A stretch of DNA of 64,000 nt. Source: Exophiala sp. HKRS030. Taxonomy: Eukaryota; Ascomycota; Eurotiomycetes; Chaetothyriales; Herpotrichiellaceae. Made by a program: the position numbers and the translations under genes. Shown one piece after another: positions 33,254 to 45,748 of the stretch; the first letter of the stretch is position 1, and each line of letters starts with the position of its first letter. The notes beneath the pieces are model-generated. The model ran no database searches. It saw nothing but the letters and a program-made list of their open reading frames with translations, and was not told the origin of the DNA. Location: positions 744,001-808,000 of the forward strand of contig JAHWDD010000004.1 in the NCBI GenBank assembly GCA_023897205.1, in the 5' to 3' direction.

Positions 33254-34953
33254 TCAATTTTGGTCCGCCTGAACTGAGCCCTGGCTTCGCAATCCACTAG
33301 CTCGTCTCTCTTGCTCTTTGCGAGAGGCTTCGTACTTTTTTTTCCCACTATCTGGGTCGTATGCTTTCTTTCCCACAGCTTCGAACATTTCTGGGGGTAT
33401 CATGATGTTGGTCTCTTTGCTGTTCCCTTGCACAGGGGCGTTATTTTCGAAAAGGCTTCTTGTCGCTGCATTTTTATCCAGAAATTCGTCCCATGTTAAT
33501 CTCATACCAGCGTCCCAAAGTATATAGAATATTTTCTTGTAGTTGTCTGCGTTGGAGAAATAAGTGGAGTTGACGCTTTTGAATTCCATCTCCACTGCCT
33601 TTACAGGAACTGGTTTTGGAGGAGTTGGTGCTGGAGTCTGGCCCTTTTTGAGCTCCTCCACTAACCTCGTGAGATCAGCGATATCGCTGGTCAGCTTTTC
33701 AAATTTTGCCTTGGCTTCCGCGGCGCTCAACCCATCGCTCTTCGGTTCTGGATCTCGGGGTTTGGCAGCATCCTTCTCGAGAGCTGCAACCCTTGACTCC
33801 AGATCTCCCTCCTTGGTCTTGAGGGCGGAAGACCGCCGACCTTTTTCTCCAGCGCTTTCAGCCTGGAATCGCTTTTGATGTCCGTCAGTGATTTAATATC
33901 TTTACCATGATCATCACTAGTTTTCTTAAGCCCGGCAATCTTGTCAGTCTTTGTCTCCACATCCTTGAGCCTGGACTCGATCTTGAGATCTTTCAGTTTT
34001 TTGATATCTTCGCCCTGTGTACGGCTAGTAGTCTGCAATGCAGAAACTTTGCCGTTGAGCTCATTCAATTTCTTGATGTCGGTGCTGTGACCGTCAACAG
34101 TGGCCTTTAGCTCGGCAATCTTACTTGTCTGTTGCTGTAGAGTGTTGATTTGGGTTGTGTGTGTCCCGACAGTTGTCTCCAGGGTGGCAATTAAAGGATC
34201 AAATTTGTTATGCACACCTTTAAACGTCTCTGCGGTGCTCTCTCGAAACTTTGTAAGATTTCCTTCCGTAACTGCCACTGCCGTGCCGATCCAGCCTTGG
34301 ATTGTTCCTTGATGATGATTCAACGCAGCAGGCCAACGATCTGAGACGAACTTTTCGAGTGTTTGGTCGAGAATCGCAGAAAATGACAACACAGTGGTGG
34401 TAGGCACAGGGCAGTAGGAACAGGAGTTGTGGTAGCGTTGGTAGCGGGGTTTGTCGCAGGATCTTTCGGAGCTTCCTTGGGTTTGTCCTCTTGTTTGCCA
34501 CCATCGGGATGTACAGTTGTATTAGAATTAGGAGAAGTACCCTCGGCCTCGTTGGGTTTTGCTCCCTCTTTTTCCGCGTCATCCTTGACTGTAGGGTGGT
34601 CAGAAGATGTGTTCTCGTGCTTTCCTGCTCCCTCAACTTCATTACGAGGAGCTGGAGGAGGGGCTGATTCTCTCCTGAAGAAACCTTAGGGTTGTCATCT
34701 TTTATGATATCGGCGCTGGTAGTTCCAACAGCTGCAGCGGTCTCCTTTCCGGCCCCTTGGACTCTCCATTATTGGACTCAACACTACCACCTAGGGCAGC
34801 TGCCCCAGCGTTCTGTTGAGCATTTCCAGGTCCCACCGTGGGAGCGTTCGGAGCCTCAGCGTCAGTACCTTTCGGAGTAGTCTCGGTGCCATTTGGAGTT
34901 GCTGCGGCGGCAGCGCCGTTAGTGGAAAGATTAGCAGGATCTATGTCTGGCAT
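33254..34953 (-). CDS. Repeat coiled-coil orphan protein (four frameshifts)
   Basis: From ATG 34953 (MPDIDPANLSTNG) to the stop at 33254, four single-base gaps divide one coherent protein: near runs 34753-34756, 34660-34663, 34409-34411 and 33842-33846. Restoring one base at each gives 567 residues. Order: Ala/Thr/Pro/Asn-rich low-complexity N-third (about 1-190); a helical region with a conserved-looking start (SFSAILDQTLEKFVSD); coiled coil with three related units built on T-x3-[HQ]-G-x-D-I-K-x-L and SRLK-x-[LV]-E-x-K; a second coil (EGDLESRVAALEKD); and a compact C-terminal domain (NSTYFSNADNYKKIFYILW). No membrane segment is seen. The repeats resemble trimeric-fibre-like coils by pattern only. 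Function unknown. Four breaks in 1.7 kb is denser than in other genes, so decay cannot be excluded. Confidence 0.6.
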
Positions 34954-37178
34954 TTCGCTCGGAGAAGAAAATAGTCGTTTATTCCACGGCACCGAAACTT
35001 CTGAGAAGCAAGATTTGACAATCCAGTACTCCGTTGTGGAAGGACTTTCTCGTCCCTAAATAGGCGAACGGGTGCACAGAATAAGCCGGCGTTCTGCGAA
35101 GAGGCCATCTTCAGCCTTGAGTTGCAAGTTCCAGACCTGCTCTAGCCTTGCGACATGCAGCTCCTGACCCGGTTGCCAGATCATATTTGCTGTAAATGTC
35201 TTTCAGCTGAATTGAGTTCAGCCACACTGGACTCTTCTATACCAGCTCTGAAAATCCAATGAATGCTGTAGATCATGCGCGCGGTCCGCATGGGACAAAC
35301 GAAGACACCTGCAAATCAGGGATGTGAATACAGACACAGGTTGAGTCAGTTCGAGCAAGGATGTGGGGTAGCGCTCGTATCTACGAGCCTCGCCGGCGTT
35401 TAGTTCCTTTGCTGGCGCGGGGCGATTGGTGCGCAAGGTAATTTACCAGGGATTGACACTGCTGCATATGCAGCATGGAGGACCAAACCAAACTTCGACT
35501 AAATAGCAACATGGATTTGATCGAGCTCCTTGCAACCTAGCTTGGGCCTACCAGTAAGAAAGGCATGTAGTGATCGGCAAGAAGGTGGCTGGACGAAACA
35601 GAAAGCTGAATTCATGCCTGTTGAAGCCACGCTCCCTTTTGCGACAGAGCGACGCGCTGCGCTGATCACGATGCCAGGGTGGCACAGAGATGATACAGCA
35701 TGACTCAGAATCTTTACTTTGAAGATTCCTGTAGCAGACAGGTTCGCACACGGTGATACGATGAATATAAAGACCGCAATCGTGAGCTAGTAGAATTCGA
35801 CGTTTTGCGAACAAGACACAGCGGAGTGCGATACAGCGACATTGCTCGCAGAGTCTGAGCTCGTTTAAAGGTGGAGGATCCGAGAGAAGCTTTTGAACAA
35901 GCTCTACCCGAAGGCCAAAGCGGAACATGTTCATCGTGTGCGGAACAGTGGAAGCCCATCTGTCCACTAGGCTAGGTGGGTGGAGGATCCATCACAGCAT
36001 CCTCTGTGGCTTGATTCTAGACTCCACCGAAGAACGTCTCGGTAAGCATTTATCTGGAGCTGGGAAACAGAGATCGTGCACTTTCGACGTGGAAATGCTC
36101 ATTAGGCACCAGAATGCCAGGGCCAGGATCTCGCTCCGAACCTGTTCCACATTGTTCTCTGTACTTTGCACGGGTTGCGTGTTAGGCCACTACTCAGATC
36201 GTTAGCCCTGTCTTTCGTAGACAAACATGAGAGGGTCTGAACGCTTTGGGTTTCAGGTAGAGAAACTGATGAAAGCCGGGCTTGACTGAGATTCCGCTCG
36301 TGAAGACGACAAGGCGGAGCTGATATGCGTCCACAAGCCATTCCCACATGCGAATGCCCTGCACCTCTTCCTTATTGTAACTCATCTGATATCTCGGCGA
36401 TGACAGGGATTGGAAAATGAGCAATGAACGGGAAGTCTCCTGACAGTCTGATACTGGCGGATTTGGGCAGAGATATTGCACCAACCGCGGAAATTTCCAC
36501 ATGTTCTAATTATGAAACCAGTAATACTTTCTAATGCTGAAGTAGGGCCAGGGGAGATTGCTCAGAGCTACGTGTTCATTTCTCCAACATCACCATCGAG
36601 GGAAATTGTAAAAGTGGAAATCGCATTCATGCCGAGACACAAGGACCGATAGACCCTGTCATCGCTGGATGTTATACGACAGGATCAGGCACGACGTGCA
36701 ACGTGTGGTGGTCAGCTGAATACACCGGGACACCCACGGATCCGGGGTCGAGATGAACACGATCAAAAGGCTCTGGTGATCATGACTTCCAATTCTCCAG
36801 ACGCTCACAGGATAAAGCAGGTTGAGGTCACCGCAAATACGACGAAGAATGTGCCGGCCCATACCGAATGAGCTTCAGAAACTTCACGGCCACCCAGAAA
36901 ATAGCAGGGAATCCAGGCGACTGTTAATGTTGGTAGGCAGGAAACAGGCGAAAACCTGGGTCAATTCGATGGAGTCAACCGCACAACTGATTCCATATCA
37001 TTGTGAGACGAATTCTAATAGTTTAGCCTCGTCTTCTGATTGGGACTGCCCAATCGTACCTACTCCCAGGAGCGATCCCGGATACTTGTGCCTCGAACGC
37101 CTGTGATGTTTTGGGTTCATCGTGATAGATATGTACATTGTTAAACGATGACAAAAGTGCCACTGAACACACCAATAT
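34954..37178. other. Gene-poor intergenic region, 2.2 kb
   Basis: Many short frames on both strands. Two minus-strand ones stand out only by length: 35548-35967 (139 codons) and 36194-36502 (102 codons, ATG start). Neither has a recognisable domain and neither is called. No transposon features were seen. Confidence 0.45.
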
Positions 37179-37649
37179 TTATATGATTCGAGATTCAGTC
37201 TATACGGGTGGTTAGAAGTCCAATGCTCGTGCTTTAAGAAAACCATGTTCAGGAGACAAACCTTCCATTTACTGTTTACTGTGCGATGTTAGCATCAATT
37301 CCAGAAAGGACACCGCAAAGACTAACCTTCAAATCCAAGTGGTGCTTCTGCGGCATCAGATTGACCACGAAATTTGCCGGTCAGCCGATAATCTCGTTCC
37401 ATCACTATTGGCACTCGTCAATTCGTATTTCAGAACAATCCCAGGCCTCACTGACTCTGCCGGTCCCAAACATCAAGCTGCCTTCTTGGTCGTTTGTGGT
37501 CATTGGTATAATATCTGATTGACGCCAGACCTGCACCCTGTTGAATCACTCAGTGACCGCCCGTGTAACCCCATATATTTACATACAGTGACGCCAAACA
37601 TGGCCGTCATAATGACATAGGGGATAAGTGCTTCAAATGGCACACCCAT
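37179..37649 (-). CDS. nuo9.8: Complex I accessory subunit, MWFE/NDUFA1 type (9.8-kDa class), five exons
   Basis: Exons 37587-37649, 37456-37537, 37327-37404, 37262-37278 and 37179-37199 give 86 residues. The protein starts MGVPFEALIPYVIMTAMFGV, a single hydrophobic segment, continues GAGLASIRYYTNDHKRPRR, then WDRQMMERDYRLTGKFRG and GFEVNSKWKTESRII. The MERD-x-R-[LI]-[ST]-G block and N-terminal membrane anchor match the MWFE subunit of mitochondrial NADH:ubiquinone oxidoreductase, needed for membrane-arm assembly. All four introns (48-62 nt) have GT-AG ends, three with clear branch sites (GCTAAC, CTAAC, TTGAC), and every codon joins cleanly. Exon 4 is only 17 nt. Because no exon exceeds 82 nt, no single frame shows the gene. 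It diverges from sas3. Confidence 0.9.
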
Positions 37650-38346
37650 TGTGGTTGTTGGTGAGTTGTACCAGAGGTAGAGCTTTCGGAATCTGGACGG
37701 GAGGGTGAATGGCGATTCAAAGGGGATCAGAAAGAATCCCTAGAGTCGCTCAATCCGGAGTTGTTGTAGGTGAAGGTGGAGGTCCTATGAACGACACGGG
37801 CGGTCGTCGTCGTTGTTTCTTTTGGACTGCTGATATCTTGGGTGGTACGCTTGTTCCACGTCCTCAGAAGCTGCCGCAGGTCCATCGCAGGTCCGCCAAG
37901 GCCGGGAGAAAGCTTCAATCACGTGATCAGATCTGGGGACTGCGCAGGGTGGGCTTCAGGACTCCTCGAGAGCGCCTGCGGGATTTGACCAAACGCACCA
38001 ATATAGTCGTTACAAACCCGTCAATATACTTTTGACGTGTAATCAGTGCACCGACCTTCATTTCTAGCATTTCCATGCGTATCTGCGGCGTGTTGCAGGC
38101 ACTGACACGCGTCGACTTTCCACCTCTCCACCTCACCCGCGCTGAGGCGAACAACCCATGATCCAGAAGGCAACTTTCATATCGTACTATGATGGAAACA
38201 ATGTCCTGAACGTAATCGCATGATATTTTCGAAAACTCACTTCTCTGTTTGTTTTCAAAAGTCGCTAGCGTGGAGCAGATTATGGGCTTAACATCAACGC
38301 CGGATGCCTTCAAGTGTTCACGACATCAACTTTATATATCAAATAC
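37650..38346. other. Divergent promoter region, complex I subunit / sas3
   Basis: No gene is supported; overlapping frames on both strands near 37709-38035 are unrecognisable. A 10-base palindrome ATCACGTGAT lies at 37918-37927. Confidence 0.55.
37918..37927. promoter_or_regulatory. Palindromic E-box ATCACGTGAT
   Basis: A perfect 10-base palindrome 269 bases from the complex I subunit start and 420 from the sas3 start. The same decamer recurs at 50461-50470 before the mitochondrial carrier gene. It fits a Cbf1-like bHLH site. Confidence 0.4.
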
Positions 38347-41300
38347 ATGCCACCACTGATCTCTGAATTGTCGGACGTCTCGTCCACAAGTAATCAAGGC
38401 TCTACACCAGAACAAAAGCATTCCCCACAAACCGCGCATAGACTACTTGAGAGTGAGGAGACAGTGAACAATGGCGAGGAGCTTGGAGGTGTGACTTCGC
38501 AGGATCTGGACCAAATCAAGACGATGGAAGTCGATACGAGTGGTTCCCATATTCCGAACCCTGAAGACAGTGCCTTGGGTGAACAGTTGCAAAGATCGGC
38601 AGAAGAAAGTCTTAGCGATGCTCCTATCGAAGTGGTTGCGATCCCTGCACCTAACGCAAATGGGGATGTGGTGATGACAGATGTCAATCCAACAAAAGAT
38701 GGCGATGAGGACGAAGATGAGGATGCCGAAGGTGAAACCGACGACGAGGCGATTGGCAATATAGTTGAAGATGAGGAAAAGAAAAGCGCGGCAGACGAGC
38801 CTGACGAAAGCAGCGAAAGTTCAGAAGCCGGTGAGGACGAAAGTGAATCCTCGTCGTCGGACTCTGAATCGGATTCGAGTCGAGGGGACACAGAGGAAGT
38901 GTTAGACCAACAAACAGAAGAAACGCGACAAGAATGTCTCTTCTGCAAAAATCAGAACTCTGATGAAGTCGCGCAAGCAATAGAGATGTCCTGCACTAGC
39001 TGTGGAAGCATGGCGCACAGCGGGTGTGCAAAAGACAACGGGCTGGTCGAAGGAGAAAATTCCTCATGGCGATGTCCCGACTGCCTTAAGAAAACCGACA
39101 AATCAGAATCTCCAAAAGAGCAGACAGTGCGATCAAAGAACTCAGCGCCTCGACTTGTTAGAGACTTACTGCCCGTTACCCGTGGAGTGCAAAAGCCAAA
39201 CTCCCATTCTATTTTCGCGCAGCCTCTCATTGCAGAAGGTGAAGATGGAGGAAGAGCCCTTAGAAAGAGAAAGTCTCCTACGCAAGAGCCTCCCGCATTG
39301 TCCGAGAAACGACGCAGGAAAGCCACACCACGATCAGCGGCAGATGCAATCGACGTCAGCATGGATGCCGACAAAGCTGTTGCTCATTCCACAAGAAGAG
39401 CAAGCCAGAAAATCTCCAGTCTTCCTACAGCAAGAATATTGCAACATCGACCTTTCCACAAACCTCCTCCTCATAAATTCATCTTGGCCTTCCGGTTGGA
39501 ACAGTCGAAGATTGAGTCGATATTGGACAAGCCCCCGCGTCCTGGAAGGAGGAGAGGTCCACGGGTGACAGAGAGAAAGCGAATACCAAAAATCCCCCAC
39601 CAATCTTCCAGCCACCAGTGCCCAAGTTTCCTGCATTGCCTACTCATCATCTCATTTTCCCTTCAGCTTTTACAGATCGAGAAGCCGAACTAAATGCAAA
39701 GCCTTACGGTGGAATTTTGACGGAAGCCGAGGCAGACACTTCGCGCTCGTTACCTCTATTGAAAGATCGAGAAATCTTTGAAATTGCTCGGAAAGAAGCA
39801 GAAGAAGAACGTCGGAGAACTTCTGCTGCAGCCGAGGCGGAGATTAACGGGGACAATACAATTGCAAGCAAGCCTAAGTCAACAGTTTCGGGTCCACCTA
39901 GTAAAATCAAGTGTATCCAGTTTGGGAAGTTTGTTATCGATACCTTCTATGCTGCCCCTTACCCAGAAGAATACTCCCATGAATCAAGACTGTTCATTTG
40001 TGAATATTGTCTGAAATATCTACCATCGGAATTTGTTGCCTACCGCCACAAGTTGAAGTGTCCGGCGAAACACCCTCCAGGGGATGAAATCTATCGAGAT
40101 GGCTCACTCTCAGTTTGGGAGGTTGATGGCCGTAAGAAAACTGAATACTGCCAATGTCTTTGTCTGATGGCAAAAATGTTTCTTGGATCGAAAACTCTCT
40201 ATTACGACGTCGAGCCATTTTTGTTCTATATCTTGACCGAGTATGATGAGTTTGGCTATCACTTTGTTGGTTACTTCAGCAAAGAAAAGCGCCCGGCAAG
40301 TCAAAACAACGTCAGTTGCATCCTTGTGATGCCGATTCATCAGCGAAAAGGATATGCAATGTTCCTAATCGACTTCTCTTACCTACTGACACGCATTGAA
40401 GGCAAAGACGGTTCACCAGAAAAACCTCTTTCTGATATGGGTCTTACTGCATACCGATCATACTGGGATTTAACGATTTCTCAACATCTTCTCGAACTGG
40501 AAGGAAAACCCTTTAGCACCAAGGCTTTGATGGCTCGAACCGGCATGACTGCAGACGATGTCATCCATTCATTGGAGCGCTTGTACGCATTTACGCGCGA
40601 CCCGCAAACAAAAACATACGCCATTCGTTACGACAAAAAGCTTTATGAACGGATAGTCAATGACTACGAATCCAAAAAGCATCGGAAAATGAATCCCCAA
40701 CACCTCGTCTGGACCCCATATATAATGGGTCGAAGCGACCAAGCCACCCTGGACGGACAGCCAATATCAGCGCTTGCACCCCGGGAAGATGACGAGGACG
40801 ATGAAGATGAAGAATTCGATGAGATACAAGTCAACGGCAATGGCGATGTGAATCCCCCAAAGGAAGATCTGCTCAAAAGAGAACTGGAAGCTGAAGAGGA
40901 ACCTGATCATTTATCACCACGCTCGACGGGAGGTAACATTGGAGCATTTCCTCGAGAGCCATCTCTCCATGACGAAGGACCTGATGTGAAAGATCAAACC
41001 ATTGTTAACGTCCATGGTGTGGTAGCACCCGGTCCCCCTTCTACCAGTGCTCTTAATGGTGCAACTTCAACGGGAATGATCCAGCCTGAAGTAAAGATCA
41101 ATGGAATCACTCATGAAGATAGCAAAGAGCTTAACGCAGAATCAGGCGACAACCTAGCGTCGATCGTTGTGGAAGAGCATCAACAGCTTTCCGGGTACGC
41201 CTTAGCATATCGTACTCTCCAAATCCCACCAACACGCTTTCAGATCGAGCCACCGATCCCCGCCGCAATGCTGAGACAAAAGTCAGCCAGGAAGAGATCC

Positions 41301-42067
41301 AGAGCCGCAGCTTTTGGCACGGGCAATGTAAACGGTGGTATGATTTCTCCGTCTATTGCGGTTGCTGTGAGGAGTTCTCCGAGAAATGCGGCCAATAGTG
41401 TTCAGGGGACAACAAGCGTAAATGGCAGTGGCAGTCGGGGCGCAACTCCGGATAAAGACAAACTCTCTACACCTAGCACTCCCGTCAGGAGAAGTGGTAG
41501 GGGCGACTTCGGAGTGGATTAGCAACGGAGCTAATAGCTGTCCAAGGATCAGCTGATAGTGTCGGAGACAAAGAGGAAGAGGATCAAGACGATGATGAGG
41601 ATCTAGATGCCGAAGGCGAAAGTGATCACGATATGGTCAACATCAATATTCCGACTCGAACCAGTGAAGTTGAAGATGACGACGAAGAATCCGAAGCTCA
41701 AGACTCGTCATCCACATCTTCCGACGCCGAAGCTGAGGCCGACATCGACGTTGACGCTGAAGGCGAAGATGACGACGAAGACGACCAAGTCTCGGTCGCC
41801 TCAGCATCCACATCCGGCTCGGCATCAGAGTCCGGTTCATCTGCATCCAGCACCGAACAGTCCGACGACGACGAAGAAGAAGACAACGACGATCCAAATG
41901 ATGAAGACGTGCAGATCGACGAGGACGAGGACGAAGACGAAGATGAAAGCGATGACGACGACGCCGACGCCGAAGCAGAACCCGACGTCGTCGCCGATCT
42001 CGACGTCAGTGTCAACGGAGCCGATGGCGCCGACGAAAGCAGTAATAGCGGTAGTGACGACGATTGA
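38347..42067 (+). CDS. sas3: Sas3-type MYST histone acetyltransferase with PHD finger (two frameshifts)
   Basis: The start chosen is ATG 38347 (MPPLISELSDVSS). The frame breaks near 39588-39598 (A5 then C5 run) and at the G4 run 41501-41504; one base at each gives 1240 residues. Order: acidic Ser/Glu-rich N-region; PHD finger (about 197-248, CLFCKNQ ... CTSCGSMAHSGC ... WRCPDC); basic linker; MYST domain (about 430-800) with PYGGILTEAEADTSR, the C2HC finger CEYCLKYLPSEF / HKLKC, the acetyl-CoA loop HQRKGYAMFL, and SDMGLTAYRSYW; then a long disordered tail ending in ~150 very acidic Asp/Glu/Ser residues. The family acetylates histone H3 Lys14/Lys23 in NuA3-type complexes in the nucleus. Without the second correction the acidic tail would be missed. 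Confidence 0.92.
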
Positions 42068-43158
42068 AAGAAATTCACTTTCCAAACCGTCAAGATCTCA
42101 GTGCATCTCACTGCTAGACTTTTCCCTTCCTCGGCCCAATCAGGCCTACAGCGTGCACTGCACTCTTCGCATTTAAATTAGCACTACCCCTAGTAGGTAT
42201 CCATATACATAGCTCCAACGGCTCAATATAATACCATACCAAAGTTCTCAGATTTGACCCGTTCGATATCTATCTATCTATCTATCTGTCTGTCTGTCTG
42301 TCTAAAATAGCGAACTAGTAGATCCTTCAGCGCAGGCAACATAAATACGATTTTTCTGTACGTTTGAATAATGAATAATGTATCATGGGTAATGTTTCCA
42401 GTAATGCGCACAGAGTCGCATAGAGACACCCTTTTTGCCGGTCTGAAGGACGTCTGAGACTCTGAATGAATGGACGCTTACGGAATCTAACTTGGACAGA
42501 TAGCTACTGTAACTAGTCCGCGACGCGGATACGGTACACGCCATCTCAGGGTAGAGTACTTTAGGGGGTAGATGAGTCAGATTCGTGTTCAAACCAAAGG
42601 AGTGCGAGGAAAGATGATATTTCACCAAAAGAGTCAGATAATTTAGACCAAAGGCGGCACACATTTGGATTTTCTGTCAAAAAACATACAAGTCAACATG
42701 ATTTGTTCTCGCTGTCACTTAACCGGGGCGCCTATTCTGATCCCTAGTGATAATCCCAAGATTCATAAGCCTGTCCGTGCACGTGATCCTCCAATTTTCA
42801 TCGATCATAAGGTACGTAAGCCGCTGCAAACGTCTATACTCATTCCTCCTGTGATTGGTTCCAGACAGTATACACCGCGACATGGGATTATTCGCTCATC
42901 GCAACCAACTTGCCTGACCTTCAGGCCTTCGTCTTATTCACCTCCTAAAGACATGAACCTGATGCGTCCATTTGCTTCACCATTGCCACCATAAGTGGGC
43001 GCATACGATATGGAAGTCAAGAGTGACTGATCCAATTCAAAATCTCAGCCGCCACATGTTACATCCCTCGACCAGTAACAAGAGCTTCAGTTGATACACT
43101 GAGCAGCTTATTGCAGTTTAGGGATGCAAAAGCCCACGGGAAGCGGAGATATGACGAT
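42068..43158. other. Intergenic, convergent 3' flanks of sas3 and pom33
   Basis: It contains a compound tetranucleotide repeat (42267-42303). A 110-codon plus-strand frame at 42665-42994 has no ATG at its start and no recognisable product. Confidence 0.5.
42267..42303. repeat. Compound microsatellite (TATC)n(TGTC)n
   Basis: About five TATC units run straight into about four TGTC units. It lies 200 bases after the sas3 stop. Confidence 0.9.
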
Positions 43159-44138
43159 CTATTGTGGCTTCTTCTGGGCATTGGCAGCCCCAGTGTATTT
43201 GCGCACATCTGTAGCATCAACAACGTTCTGGCTGATACCCTTGATTGTGCTCCAGGCTTGCTTGGCAGCTGGGGGTGTGCTTTGATTTTGGACTTGTTGA
43301 TCAATGCGTGCGGAGACTTGGGCGAAAGCTCCTTGAACGAATTGGCTCTGCTGGTACCGGGCTCGTAGGAAGACGGTGTAGATTCCCAACAAAATCCAGG
43401 AGCCCTTGCTGAAAGTCAATGCGGAGAGAAGAAGGCGGAACCACAGGAGAATCTCAAGGCCAGCAACCAAAGTCATGGATGTGTCATAGTATTCCTTGAC
43501 AAATTTTCCAATGGTATTAGCAAGCCCGGACTGGGATTTGGCACCTCCCGGAGAAGTGGGTGTAGCGCCAGCAACTTGTTTGGGAGGTTGGATGGCTGGG
43601 ATGAGGTTTGTTCGTGTGTAGGTAGCCACATGGAAGACGGAGTAGACGGTGAAAGGTAACAAAGCCAAGGCAACCTGTCTAGAGTAGAGCCAGACCAAGC
43701 TGATAACTGAAGGAACAGAGTCAGTATTTTGGAGAGCACTGTGTCACAAAAGTGCTGGCAAACTTACGCAAATATTGGACGTTCTCATCGGAAAGAAGAA
43801 GCAAGGCTGTGCCGGGAATATTGGCACCAGGCTTGACACGAGCACGGTAGGCTTTGAAAACGACAATTCCGTAGGTCGCTACGGCTGAGATGAAGGCTAG
43901 GCGATAGGCGAAAGCGGCGGCTGTGGAACTTGACTTGAAAGTGATAAAGGCCAATCCGTAGTAGGCCACGGATAGCAAGAGGGTAGCATGTCCCGAGAAC
44001 CAGGCGCTGTGGCAACACCTGGTCAGAAGGGTGATGGGATATCTGGATCAGTGAAGACTCTTACAATTGAAGTGTAGACGCGAGTCGCTTGAGACGCTCG
44101 GTCAAGGGCAAAGCAGTGGTAGGTGGTGGGGGTGCCAT
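43159..44138 (-). CDS. pom33: Pom33/TMEM33-family membrane protein, three exons (one frameshift)
   Basis: Exons 44065-44138 (MAPPPPTTALPLTERLKRL), 43768-44008 and 43159-43706. The second exon needs one base near the GGG (plus strand) 43983-43985 to link QFAWFSGHAT to LLLSVAYYGL; the result is 287 residues. Introns are 56 and 61 nt with GTAAG donors. The family (yeast Pom33/Per33, animal TMEM33) spans the ER and nuclear envelope and helps pore complex distribution and membrane curvature. Hydrophobic segments are visible at about 25-60 (two), about 100-125 and about 180-215, with a C-terminal amphipathic helix region (AQVSARIDQQVQNQS). A 7-base tandem repeat lies just upstream of the start codon. 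Confidence 0.85.
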
Positions 44139-45748
44139 AGCTTGAAGCTGTGGAGGATGGAGGATGGAGGATGGAGGGGCGGTCAAGGTATGGAGGTAGG
44201 CGGAGGAAGCAGTTGAGTCGCTGGGCTGTGATGTTTGAGTGTGAAAGGGATAGACGTTGAGGATGCGGTTGAAGGATGTGAAGGAAGATATGAGAGATAT
44301 CAAGATGTTGGATAACGACGGGGGAAGGAGGAAAGTGTGATGTGATCCAGGCAAACAAGAAAAGAGGTGAAAGTGCTCCAGTGACCAAGAGAGCCCAAGG
44401 TGGTACGGGACACAGCTTTTGACGGGCACGAGCACGAAGAGGTAACTGACTACGGAGTAGTTTGTGGGTATTGCAGGAAGATACGAAGGTGGCTTCAAAT
44501 GTGACGAGCCATGGGCAAACATGCGTGAGCCTGCCACGCTTGTTCGGTGCGTAATTGGGGACTTTTAGGGCACACATGAAGCTGGGATTGGAGATTTTGT
44601 GTGTGGGTTGAGGCTGCTGTGGGTACTTCTTGGGGTTGATCCGGCCGATGATGTCAACCCCTTCCCGGCCCAGCCCAGCCACAAATCTTCAAGGTTCTTG
44701 AGGAAGACGTCAACTTGGTCCTTGAAAGGACAGAAGGCTCTGGATCATTAGTGACCATTCTCGGGTTGGTTTGCCTACGTCTTGTTGATCCAAGCCACGA
44801 CGACATCATTCGTGATTCTTGTTGGAGTTACAGTTCTTAAAGAGGACACCTATCATGCAAAGCACACCTTGATCGACCTACATCGACCTACTTTTGACAT
44901 CAAGCCTCCTTGCCCTGTAGGACATGTAGACCAACTCGTAGTCCAATTAATCAACTAGAAGATGACGGGGCTACACCGTAAATACTGTACTTAGGCACCC
45001 GCTATTCTGCTCCAGGCAGTCGACAGGCTCGTGCAGGCTCCAAAGCAAAGTAGTACCGAGGGACTCCAGGTAGCTTTCCACCCATGCACTCCCCAGTCGA
45101 GAGGGGTTTCTCAATACGAGCGCAAAAGGTTTCCATCCACAATTCTGACACGTGCGTCGGTTCATCTGCCAAGTTATACGAAACTATTCTTCTTCATTCT
45201 TGGGTTTCTTGCGACAAGACACTTTTGGGTAATGTTGTTAAGTACACGAGGCAGTCGGCTTCTTCCTCAAGTCGCCAACCACCAAGTTGAAAGCCATCAA
45301 GGGTAAGAAAAGTCGTTCCAATCCTGTAAACCCTTCCTCCAGCATCTTTCACCTCTTTACCTCCTCAGAAACAAGCAAACACATGTAAAGAAATATACAT
45401 GATTGCGGCAAGAACAAGGTTCCTTTCGTCTTGCTCATCGTACATGGTGGAAACCCGTCCGATGAGCTCAAACTGAACCTCTGACATTATGCACAATCCA
45501 AGCTCACCACAACTCTCCCTTTGAAATCATGTATCTGTGATTAGGTAATCTCCTGCAACAGCACCGGTCTGCTGCGTCGAACGCTCAAGCAAACAAGAAG
45601 GTTCATGTGTAGCTGTAGAATTCGAGGAGAAAAACGTCCGTCAATGAAAATATCGCTATCGCCATCGTCATCTCATCGCTGGTAACAAGAAGAGACACAA
45701 CGAAAAACTACCCCAAGCAATCGTCGAAATTGTCTTGCGTGACATTGC
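44139..45748. other. Intergenic between pom33 and septin genes
   Basis: A minus-strand frame of about 220 codons (44023-44682) overlaps pom33 exon 1 in another frame and reads as a shadow. CT-rich sequence upstream of pom33 suits a promoter. Nothing else is supported. Confidence 0.5.
44152..44177. repeat. Tandem repeat, 7-base unit GGAGGAT
   Basis: Three full units plus a partial one, 14 bases upstream of the pom33 start codon, so probably in its leader. Confidence 0.85.

Noticed and set aside
44023..44682. 219-codon minus-strand frame over the pom33 start
   Set aside because: It is a different frame over pom33 exon 1 and its leader, with no recognisable product.
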